64,000 bases of DNA. Origin: Clostridia bacterium (GTDB taxonomy: Bacteria > Bacillota > Clostridia > Christensenellales > Aristaeellaceae). Positions 49,745 to 56,868 of this stretch are shown one piece after another. Position 1 is the stretch's first letter. Each line of letters begins with the position of its first letter. Under the pieces are notes generated by a model, which worked only from the letters and a program-made list of their open reading frames with translations, was not told the DNA's origin and made no database searches. The DNA lies in contig JAFUDS010000011.1 in assembly GCA_017464305.1 (NCBI GenBank), positions 1-64,000 on the forward strand, in the 5' to 3' direction. Made by a program: the position numbers and the translations under genes.

Positions 49745-50982
49745 TGGCTCTACAGGAATTCTTAGCCTCTTACGCCGTCCAGGTGGACGAGGACGGGGCT
49801 CGCCGGCTGCAGCGGATTCTGGACCAGAATCGCCTTTCCGCCCGGGAGCTTTCCTCTGCCTTCTCCGCCGCTTATTCCTCCCTGGTGGCCCTGAAGAAGG
49901 AGCTTTCCGACGCCTCCGGGCTCAAGAATGTGCTCTCCGCCCTTTCTGCCAGCGCCGCCGCCAGCTCTCGCTTGCCGGCTTCGCTGGCCGCAGGGGGAGC
50001 CTCCGGCTCCGCCGGAGCTGCGTCTCTGGCCTCTTCTGCGTCTCTTTCTGGCGGAAAGTCCGTTCTCTCCGTTTCTGCTGACCTAACTTCTGCCGAAGAA
50101 GCCCTGGCTTCCTTCCGGGCAAAGATCGAGGCGGAAAGACCCCGCTTGTCCGTCAATCCTTCCGGCATTACCGCCGCTGTGTCGTCAGCCATCGCCCAGA
50201 TTCGATCCATAATGGCTTCCGTCCGGATTACGGTGCCCGTGACGGCGAAGGCTTCCCTGGATACTTCGTCTTTGAAGACTTCCGTTTCCGTCGGTGGCTC
50301 TTCTGGGTCGGGTTCTGGTACCTCCGCCGCCACCTCCTCTGGATCTGGATCTAGCTCCTCCCTGGTTTCGTCTGGTTCTATGATCAAGCTGGGTGTCGGC
50401 GGCCGGGTAGCTTCTCCTACTTTGGCCTTGATTGCCGAGGAGGGCGCTCCGGAATACGTTATCCCGACGGATAACGATTCTCGGGCTGTGCCTCTGTTGC
50501 GGTCTCTGCTTCAGGAGCTGTCGTCTTCTGCCAAGCGGGCTATTATGTCTGGGTTGCAGGGTGAAAAAGATGATGCTGTCAGATCGGCGCTCTCACTGCC
50601 GTATGCTTCTTTTTCTTCGACTTCTCCATCAAAGGGGGCTCTGCCTTCCTCTGTTCCGATCTTTTCTCTCCCGTCGATCCCTTCCGATGATTCTCCTTCT
50701 CTTCCTGCTTCCGGCCTTTCTGGCTTTACCGACCTTTCTGGTCTATTTGCTCTCCCGGATACCCTTTTCTCCCTCCGTTCTGCCTTTTCCGATCTTACCT
50801 CCGCCGCCCGGAGCGCTATGCTGCCGGCGTCCAGCGCTGCGGCCCCCGCTGCTCCCTCCGTCCAGGCCCCGGTAAATATCCATGTCACCACCAATGGCTC
50901 CCAACCGGAAGCCCTGGCTCAATCCATCTATGATGTGACGCAGCGTTCCCTGCTGAAAACCTTGCGTGGTGTGTTTGTTTGA
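49744..50982 (+). CDS. Short tape measure protein
   Basis: This 412-aa protein starts inside the preceding stop (TAATG). Coiled-coil-like N-terminus (DEDGARRLQRILDQNRLSAREL), long alanine/serine/glycine-rich stretches (about 60-110 and 190-215), and a mid-protein VGGRVASPTLALIAEEGAPEYVIP, the usual 'GxxG...GE.GPE.VIP' motif of tape measures. At roughly 1.5 angstrom per residue it would set a tail of about 60 nm, short for a contractile phage. The low-complexity middle may have lost sequence. Confidence 0.75.
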   Translation: MALQEFLASYAVQVDEDGARRLQRILDQNRLSARELSSAFSAAYSSLVALKKELSDASGLKNVLSALSASAAASSRLPASLAAGGASGSAGAASLASSASLSGGKSVLSVSADLTSAEEALASFRAKIEAERPRLSVNPSGITAAVSSAIAQIRSIMASVRITVPVTAKASLDTSSLKTSVSVGGSSGSGSGTSAATSSGSGSSSSLVSSGSMIKLGVGGRVASPTLALIAEEGAPEYVIPTDNDSRAVPLLRSLLQELSSSAKRAIMSGLQGEKDDAVRSALSLPYASFSSTSPSKGALPSSVPIFSLPSIPSDDSPSLPASGLSGFTDLSGLFALPDTLFSLRSAFSDLTSAARSAMLPASSAAAPAAPSVQAPVNIHVTTNGSQPEALAQSIYDVTQRSLLKTLRGVFV

Positions 50983-50996
50983 AAGGAGATTTTACC

Positions 50997-51530
50997 TTGA
51001 ATACCTCTACCGCCTACATCCTGGTGAAGGTCCTGGGATATCGCTATACCTTCGATGGCGTGGTTTCCGTCTCTCACAATCTGTCCCTGAAAATCTCTAC
51101 TGATTCCGACGCCGAGGAGGGAGCGGATTATGTCAACAACGCTCGGAATGAGCCGGATGTGGTGACGCTTTCCGTTGTGGCCTCGGATAGCCATGTGCCC
51201 GTGGCAGGCTGGGCCCGGCAGACGTTATCTTCCCTTTGCCAGATCAAGGAGCTGCGGCTGCTATGCCAGGTTTTTACCGGTCTCCGGATGTACGACAACA
51301 TGCTGCTTTCGGATATCTCCGTCCAACAGGATGAATCCTGCCCGGAAGGTTGGGTGGGAACCTTGACCTTTACCCAGGCGGATTCAGCCTCTTCTGCCGA
51401 ACCAGTGAATGATTATTCCTCCACAGCCACCTATTCCAGCTCCGTTTCCGCTCGATCGGTTGGCTCCTCCGTTTCTGGAGGCGGTTCCGTACTGCAAACC
51501 ATTCTGCGGGAGGCCGGGATTGTTGGGTGA
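50997..51530 (+). CDS. Dit-like tail protein N-terminal domain
   Basis: This 177-aa product starts at TTG 50997 with AAAGGAG upstream. It has YRYTFDGVVSVSHNLSLKIS, ADYVNNARNEPDVVTLSVVAS and NMLLSDISVQQDESCPEGWVGTLTFTQ, matching Dit-like N-terminal domains that form the ring at the tail end. The C-terminal end is a serine-rich linker. In most phages it would be followed by fibre genes; here none follows. Confidence 0.7.
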   Translation: MNTSTAYILVKVLGYRYTFDGVVSVSHNLSLKISTDSDAEEGADYVNNARNEPDVVTLSVVASDSHVPVAGWARQTLSSLCQIKELRLLCQVFTGLRMYDNMLLSDISVQQDESCPEGWVGTLTFTQADSASSAEPVNDYSSTATYSSSVSARSVGSSVSGGGSVLQTILREAGIVG

Positions 51531-51735
51531 ACCTCTGGCGACCGCCAGTGGCGAAAATTTCACCAGAGGTGAACTCAACCGAAAGGGAGCAATCTCCACG
51601 GTGGGGAGTCCTTCCGCGCGCGGTGCGCGAGGACCGTGACTACGGTCCCGCGGTGCGTGTGCGCTTCCATACGACCATTGAGGTTGCGGATGCCCCCTTG
51701 AGTAATTTCGACGTTTGTAGAAAGGAACAAACACT
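51531..51735 (+). other. Structured spacer
   Basis: 205 bases without a convincing gene. CCTCTGG at 51532 pairs with CCAGAGG at about 51564, with an inner TGGCG/CGCCA; further on GGACCG-TGACTA-CGGTCC forms a second stem near 51631. It may set the expression ratio of the flanking genes. Confidence 0.45.
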
Positions 51736-52191
51736 TTGTACACCTTAGAATCCTACCTCTCCCTCTTTCCCCCTTCCAGCCGCCAGAAACCCCGCTTTCT
51801 GGCCCTGGCCTCCGCTGTCCTGGGCCAGGCTACAGACCTGCTGCGGCTGGTGCAGGTGGATTTCCCCGCCGCCTGGAACCTGGAAACTTCCTCCGGCGCT
51901 GCCCTGGATGCCTTGGGGGCGCTGCTGAATGTGCCCCGTCCGGCTTCGGATACCTCAGACGAGGATTACCGTCTGCTGCTGCGGGCCCGGGTCTTCGCCC
52001 ACCACTGGGACGGTACCAACGGCTCCCTGCCAGCCCTGCTGGCGGCGGCCCTGCCGGGACAGAACATCCAGCTGTTGGATAACCAGGATGGCACCGTCAC
52101 GGCAGTAGCTCCTACCGATCTCCCTTTTCCCCTGCGGGATCTGATCCCTCTGCCTGCGGGGGTACGGCTGATAGAAACTCCCTCCGCTTGA
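51736..52191 (+). CDS. DUF2612-like phage baseplate protein
   Basis: This 151-aa product starts at TTG 51736 behind AAAGGA. It reads RFLALASAVLGQATDLLRLV, AAWNLETSSGAALDALGALLN, then DTSDEDYRLLLRARVFAHHWDG and NIQLLDNQDGTVTAVAP, the pattern of DUF2612/tail-protein-I-like wedge proteins. It is probably part of the outer baseplate, where fibres would attach if any existed. Confidence 0.65.
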   Translation: MYTLESYLSLFPPSSRQKPRFLALASAVLGQATDLLRLVQVDFPAAWNLETSSGAALDALGALLNVPRPASDTSDEDYRLLLRARVFAHHWDGTNGSLPALLAAALPGQNIQLLDNQDGTVTAVAPTDLPFPLRDLIPLPAGVRLIETPSA

Positions 52192-52240
52192 ACCCTCCCG
52201 TTTTCCTCCTCCCACCGATCCCGAATCGAGGTGATTCCTT

Positions 52241-52726
52241 ATCGCGATTTCCGTTTCCCGTTTTCTCTCTGAGGTAGAGTCCATTCTCTCCCTGCACCCT
52301 TCTTACCGCATCGGCGGCTCCGGCAAGGATGGCACCTGCGACTGCATCGGGCTCATCATCGGTGCCCTTCGCCGCGCTGGCGGCAAATGGCCCGGGCTCC
52401 ATGGCTCCAATTACGCCGCCCGCCAGGAGCTCGTCTCCCTCTCCCCACTAAAAAAGGCCTCCCAGCTGACCATCGGTGAGGTGGTGCTGAAGGCCTACGA
52501 ACCTGGCGCCAAGAGATATAACCTGCCCGCCAGATACAAGCCCGGCGGCGGCCACCACAATGGCGACCTGCGGGACTATTATCACATCGGCATCGTTAAA
52601 TCCGTCCGGCCGCTGCGTATTCTCCACATGACCTCCCCCGCCGCGAAGACAGATACTTCGCTGGGGAAATGGGCCTACCACGGCCAGCTGAAAAGAATTA
52701 CGTACGACGAAAAGAAAGGAAAGTGA
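52241..52726 (+). CDS. NlpC/P60-like endopeptidase with probable ATC start
   Basis: This 161-aa product carries the catalytic region GGSGKDGTCDCIGLIIGALRRA with the nucleophilic Cys in TCDCIG, and HHNGDLRDYYHIGIVKSVRP with the usual His downstream. It would cut cell-wall peptides during release or entry. An in-frame TGA stands seven bases before the coding part, and no ATG, GTG or TTG comes before the Cys motif. GAGGTG precedes ATC 52241 by about eight bases, so ATC is the likely start. Shorter frames from 52481 would lose the active site. Confidence 0.7.
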   Translation: MAISVSRFLSEVESILSLHPSYRIGGSGKDGTCDCIGLIIGALRRAGGKWPGLHGSNYAARQELVSLSPLKKASQLTIGEVVLKAYEPGAKRYNLPARYKPGGGHHNGDLRDYYHIGIVKSVRPLRILHMTSPAAKTDTSLGKWAYHGQLKRITYDEKKGK

Positions 52727-52733
52727 TTCACTC

Positions 52734-52931
52734 ATGATGAAAAAAGACTGGTTCAAAGCCGCTGGCATTCGCGCTCTGCGCACCTTCGCCGAGGCCGCCC
52801 TGGCCTATATCGGCACCGGGGCGGTGGTGCTGGGGGACGTGAACTGGCTGGGCGTCCTCTCCGCCGGGGCCTTCGGCGCCGTCACCGCCCTGCTTCTGGC
52901 CCTCTCCGGCCTGCCGGAAGCGGAAAAATAA
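52734..52931 (+). CDS. Phage holin (r1t-type)
   Basis: This 65-aa protein has two hydrophobic helices (about 16-34 and 40-58), an N-terminal KKDWFKAAGIRALRTFAEAALAYIG and VVLGDVNWLGVLSAGAFGAV, matching r1t-type holins. It would make the hole that lets the endopeptidase out. Last gene of the phage-like locus; the next gene converges on it with 12 bases between and no strong terminator. Confidence 0.82.
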   Translation: MMKKDWFKAAGIRALRTFAEAALAYIGTGAVVLGDVNWLGVLSAGAFGAVTALLLALSGLPEAEK

Positions 52932-52943
52932 AGCTTAGCTTCG

Positions 52944-55586
52944 CTACTTCTTCCCCTGGCCGCCCTTTTCCAGAGCCGCCTGCAGCGCCGCGGCCACGGC
53001 GGAGGTTTCCTTGGGGTGCAAATTATTCTTCTCCAATATGGCGTCGATAGCCACCTGGGTTTGCTCCACCTCCCGGCGGAATTCCCGGGCGGAGACCCGG
53101 GTAGCCCCGCCGCCCAGGATGATCACCTGCTCCAGGCCGTCGGAGGTGGCCACCCGGACGCGGCTATCCTTCTTCCGGGCGATTTCCCGAATGGTTTTCT
53201 CGATGTAATTATCCGCCGTCTCCGCCTCTTTGGTATAGACGATATGGATGCCCTGGAACTCTTCCTGGGCGCCCTGGCCCCCCTGAACCTTATAGGCGTC
53301 GAACACCAGGATCAGCTCGCATTCATGGAAGCCCCGGAAATTGCTGAGGATATCGATGAGGCTCCGGCGGGCGTCCTCCAGGCTGTGGCGGGCCAGGGCC
53401 TGGAGATCCGGCCAGGCGAAGATGATGTTATACCCATCCACCAGCAGATACTCCTTCTTCGGGGGGGCCAATTCCAGGGCCTCCCCGTTTACTGTAGGCC
53501 GATGCACCCGAGGCTCCTCCGCTCCCCGAAGCTTGGGCTTGCCATAGGTCCGCTGGAAAATGGCCTCCAGCTCCTGATCCTCCGCCAGGGTGCCCCGATA
53601 AGCCGCCCGAACTCCGCCCCCGGTCCTTTCGGAGCCTCCGGAGGTCGTCCCCGGCCGGGAGGCCCCAGTCTCCGGGTGCAGATGCATATAGTTTTCCACC
53701 TGATCCCAGGGCACCACAAAGCCGGCCCCATGGGCGCAGAACACGGAATCCGGCGTGTTTTCCACATCCCGCTCCGGGTCATAGCCCCGGCGGCGGATAA
53801 CCTCCTCCGCATTCCGGCAGGGGGCGTAGCCCCGCAGGGCGCAGGTCAGCCGACCCTGGCCCCGGGTGTAGGACACCACCTCCCGGGCATAGCCCCGCAG
53901 AGCTGCCACCGGGGCGCTGCCCTCCAGCAGAGTGTGCCCCTCCCGCAGCTCCGGCGGCTTTAGCTCCGCCCCCATCTGGCTCAGATCGTTCATGGCCCGG
54001 CCCACGCAGTCCCCGGGCAGCTCCAGCCGTAAATCATACCAGGGCTCAAGCAGCACGCTCTCCGCCCGCATGAGCCCCTGGCGCACGGCCCGATAGGTGG
54101 CCTGGCGGAAATCCCCGCCCTCCGTGTGCTTCAAATGGGCCCGACCGGCCATGAGGGTGATTTTCATATCCGTAATGGGGGATCCCGTCAGGACGCCCCG
54201 ATGGGTCTTTTCCATCAGATGGGTCAGGATCAGCCGCTGCCAGTTCAGCTCCAGATCATCCGTGGAACAGGCGGAGGCAAACTTTAGCCCGCTGCCAGGC
54301 TCCCCAGGCTCCAGCAGCAGATGCACCTCCGCGTAATGGCGCAGGGGCTCATAATGCCCCACCCCCTCCGCCGGGGCGGCGATGGTTTCCCGATACAGGA
54401 TGCCCCCTTCGCCGAAGGCAGCCTCCAGGCCGAACCGGTCCCGCAGCAGGCGGCGCAGAATTTCCAGCTGCACCTCCCCCATCAGCTGCACATGAATCTC
54501 CCGCTTCTCCGGGCTCCAGACCACCTGCAGCTGGGGATCCTCCTCCTCCAGAATCCGCAGGTGCTTCAGCGCCTGGGACAGATCCGCCCCCGGGGGCAAG
54601 AGCACCTGATAGGTAAACACCGGCGTCAGCAGGGGACTTTCCCCGCCCCGCTCCCGGCCCAGCCCATCCCCGACCCGGGAGGTGCTGAGGCCCGTCACGG
54701 CGCAAACCTCCCCGGCGGCGGCCTCCTCCGTCAGGCGGAATTTCGCCCCGCTGTACAGCCGAATCTGGTTGATCTTCTCCTCCCCATCCCCCTGGGGGAT
54801 CAGGGTCTTGACCCGCAGGGCGCCGCCGGTGATCTTCAGCCAGGTGAGCCGGGCGCCCTGGGGATCATGACTGATTTTATACACCCGGGCACCAAACTCC
54901 GGCGGATAAGCCGGGCGGGGCGACAGGGAAACCACGCCGTCCAGCAGGGTCTCCACCCCCTTCATCCGCAGGGCGCTGCCAAAATAGCAGGGAAAAAGCC
55001 CCCGAGCCCCCACCGCCCGGGACAGCATCTCCGGCGGGATGGACCCCTCGTTCAGGAAGGCCTCCATCCCCTCCTCGGAGCACAGGGCCGCCTCCTCCAT
55101 GGCCCCGGGGGTGGACAGATCCACGCAGCCATCCCCCAGGCGGTTCTTCAGCTCCCGCAGGAGGGCGGCCTTGTCCGTGCCGGGCTGATCCATTTTATTG
55201 ACAAAGAGAAAAGTAGGAATCCGGTAGGCCTTCAGCAGCCGCCAGAGGGTCTCCGTGTGCCCCTGGACGCCGTCCGCCCCGCTGATGACCAGAATCGCCG
55301 CGTCCAGCACGCTGAGAGTCCGCTCCATCTCGCTGGAAAAATCCACATGCCCCGGGGTATCCATCAGGGTCAGGGGCACACCCTTCCAAACCAGCTCCGC
55401 CTGCTTGGAAAAGATGGTGATGCCCCGCTCCCGCTCCTGGACATCCGTGTCCAGAAAGGCGTCCCCATGGTCCACCCGGCCCAGCTTTCGCAGCTGGCCG
55501 GCGGCAAAGAGCAGGGCCTCGGACAGGGTGGTTTTCCCTGCGTCCACATGGGCCAGCAGCCCGATGATCAGTCTTTTCTCCGCCAC
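52944..55586 (-). CDS. TetM/EF-G-like ribosome protection GTPase fused to a NYN (YacP/Rae1-type) nuclease
   Basis: This 880-aa protein is a full translational GTPase (G1 AHVDAGKTT, G3 DTPGHVDF, G4 NKMD, domains II-V with CALRGYAPCRNAEEVIRRRGY in domain IV/V), as in TetM/TetW relatives. From residue about 712 follows a NYN domain: VDGYNIIFAWPDL, LILVFDAYKVQGG, TKEAETADNYIEK, RVATSDGLEQ. The four Asp positions of a metal-dependent RNase are there. B. subtilis Rae1 cuts mRNA in the ribosomal A site, so this fusion would bring the cutter to the ribosome. It could act in tetracycline protection, stalled-ribosome clearing or both. Confidence 0.88.
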   Translation of the reverse strand: MAEKRLIIGLLAHVDAGKTTLSEALLFAAGQLRKLGRVDHGDAFLDTDVQERERGITIFSKQAELVWKGVPLTLMDTPGHVDFSSEMERTLSVLDAAILVISGADGVQGHTETLWRLLKAYRIPTFLFVNKMDQPGTDKAALLRELKNRLGDGCVDLSTPGAMEEAALCSEEGMEAFLNEGSIPPEMLSRAVGARGLFPCYFGSALRMKGVETLLDGVVSLSPRPAYPPEFGARVYKISHDPQGARLTWLKITGGALRVKTLIPQGDGEEKINQIRLYSGAKFRLTEEAAAGEVCAVTGLSTSRVGDGLGRERGGESPLLTPVFTYQVLLPPGADLSQALKHLRILEEEDPQLQVVWSPEKREIHVQLMGEVQLEILRRLLRDRFGLEAAFGEGGILYRETIAAPAEGVGHYEPLRHYAEVHLLLEPGEPGSGLKFASACSTDDLELNWQRLILTHLMEKTHRGVLTGSPITDMKITLMAGRAHLKHTEGGDFRQATYRAVRQGLMRAESVLLEPWYDLRLELPGDCVGRAMNDLSQMGAELKPPELREGHTLLEGSAPVAALRGYAREVVSYTRGQGRLTCALRGYAPCRNAEEVIRRRGYDPERDVENTPDSVFCAHGAGFVVPWDQVENYMHLHPETGASRPGTTSGGSERTGGGVRAAYRGTLAEDQELEAIFQRTYGKPKLRGAEEPRVHRPTVNGEALELAPPKKEYLLVDGYNIIFAWPDLQALARHSLEDARRSLIDILSNFRGFHECELILVFDAYKVQGGQGAQEEFQGIHIVYTKEAETADNYIEKTIREIARKKDSRVRVATSDGLEQVIILGGGATRVSAREFRREVEQTQVAIDAILEKNNLHPKETSAVAAALQAALEKGGQGKK

Positions 55587-55666
55587 GGCGCTCCCTCCGT
55601 TTTGCGATAATGCCTCCGCCCTCCGGGGGCGGAAGTTTGATTGGATCCACTATATCAAAAAAACAG

Positions 55667-55696
55667 TTGAATTAAAAGGGGAAGATCGTGTAAACT
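55667..55696 (+). promoter_or_regulatory. Predicted promoter of the epimerase-like gene
   Basis: TTGAAT, 18 bases, TAAACT in the 163-base spacer between the divergent GTPase and epimerase-like genes. Confidence 0.5.
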
Positions 55697-55749
55697 ATGG
55701 GCAGGAAGTTTTTTCAAATCCATTGGAAAGAAAGGATGGGAAACCCAAG

Positions 55750-56634
55750 ATGGAATACATTACCTTGCAGTATGGAAAGACCCGCGCCAAGGTGCAGACC
55801 AAGGGCGCGCAGATCGCCTCCTTCCAGGGGGCGGATGGCCGGGAGGTCATCTGGCAGGCGGATCCCGCCGTTTGGGCTCAGCACGCGCCGGTGCTCTTCC
55901 CCGTGTGCGGCTCCGTGCGGGATGGGCACATCCGCATCGCCGGGGAGCCCTACCCCATGACCAAGCACGGCTTCACCCGGGAGCCGGATTTCGCCGTGTC
56001 CCACGTGGGGGAAGATTTTGTGGACCTGGTGCTGACCGCCTCGGAGCAAACCCGCAACATGTACCCCTTTGATTTCGCCTTCCATGTCACCTATCGGCTG
56101 TTCGAAAACGGATACACCACCACCTTCCTGATCGAGAACCGGTCCGACCGGGTGATGCCCTGCTGCGTGGGCGGCCATCCCGCCTACATCGTGCCCATGG
56201 AGGCCGGCGCGAAATACGAAGACTACCAGATCATCTTCGCCCAGAAGGAGGAATGCATCAACAGCCTGGCTCCCGGCGGATACCTGATCGACGGCACGGA
56301 GCAGCTGCAGGAGCTGCAGGGCGGCAAGGTGCTGCCCCTGAACCACGCCCTCTTCGACGACCGGGACGCCCTGGTTTTCGCCGGGCTGAACAGCCGTAGC
56401 GTGGACCTGGTGCATAAGGACACCGGCCACGGTCTGCGGTTCGACTTCCCGAAGATGGAAGTGCTGGCCATCTGGAGCATGCCCCATAAGAATGCCGACT
56501 ATGTTTGCCTGGAGCCCTGGCATGGCATGCCCGGCCGCGCCCAGGACAGCGACAATTTCGAGGACAAGCCCTATGTGACCCTGCTGGATCCCGGCAAGGT
56601 ATATACCACCTGGTTCACCACCACGCTGATCTAA
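55750..56634 (+). CDS. Aldose 1-epimerase-like protein (LacX type)
   Basis: This 294-aa product starts at ATG 55750 (AAAGGATGGG upstream). It has the galactose-mutarotase beta-sandwich pattern with PVLFPVCGSVRDGHIRIAG-type text (about 44-62), YPMTKHGFTREPDFAVS with the catalytic-region His, CVGGHPAYIVPM, and a C-terminal CLEPWHGMPGRA with Glu and His. It interconverts alpha and beta sugar anomers. Single-gene unit ended by a strong terminator. Confidence 0.85.
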   Translation: MEYITLQYGKTRAKVQTKGAQIASFQGADGREVIWQADPAVWAQHAPVLFPVCGSVRDGHIRIAGEPYPMTKHGFTREPDFAVSHVGEDFVDLVLTASEQTRNMYPFDFAFHVTYRLFENGYTTTFLIENRSDRVMPCCVGGHPAYIVPMEAGAKYEDYQIIFAQKEECINSLAPGGYLIDGTEQLQELQGGKVLPLNHALFDDRDALVFAGLNSRSVDLVHKDTGHGLRFDFPKMEVLAIWSMPHKNADYVCLEPWHGMPGRAQDSDNFEDKPYVTLLDPGKVYTTWFTTTLI

Positions 56635-56648
56635 AGAGCGTTGAGAAA

Positions 56649-56686
56649 ACACACCCGCCGAGCTTAGCCCGGCGGGTGTTTTTTTT
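56649..56686 (+). terminator. Rho-independent terminator after the epimerase-like gene
   Basis: ACACCCGCCG-AGCTTAGCC-CGGCGGGTGT followed by eight T. A related stem without the long T tract follows the decarboxylase gene at 63260. Confidence 0.92.
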
Positions 56687-56699
56687 CTGTGACCGGCGG

Positions 56700-56728
56700 T
56701 TTTCAATCCTGGGAAAGTATGCTAAAAT
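56700..56728 (+). promoter_or_regulatory. Possible promoter for smc
   Basis: TTTTCA, 17 bases, TAAAAT, just after the terminator. The -35 box is poor, so confidence is low. Confidence 0.35.
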
Positions 56729-56784
56729 GAATGGCCTTTGACCGGAAGGGATACAAGGCATAGCCAATGGAAACTCGAAAGAAA

Positions 56785-56809
56785 GCTTCCCCCGCGAAGC
56801 GGGGGAAGC
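56785..56809. repeat. Palindrome GCTTCCCCCGC-GAA-GCGGGGGAAGC
   Basis: Perfect 11-bp stem with a GAA loop in the smc leader. It is a close relative of the stem at 38638-38660 inside the phage-like locus. Confidence 0.8.
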
Positions 56810-56868
56810 GAGAGAAAGTAATTCAAAGAGATCTGTAAGGTTCAAGAAAAGGAAAACACGAGCGGAAC

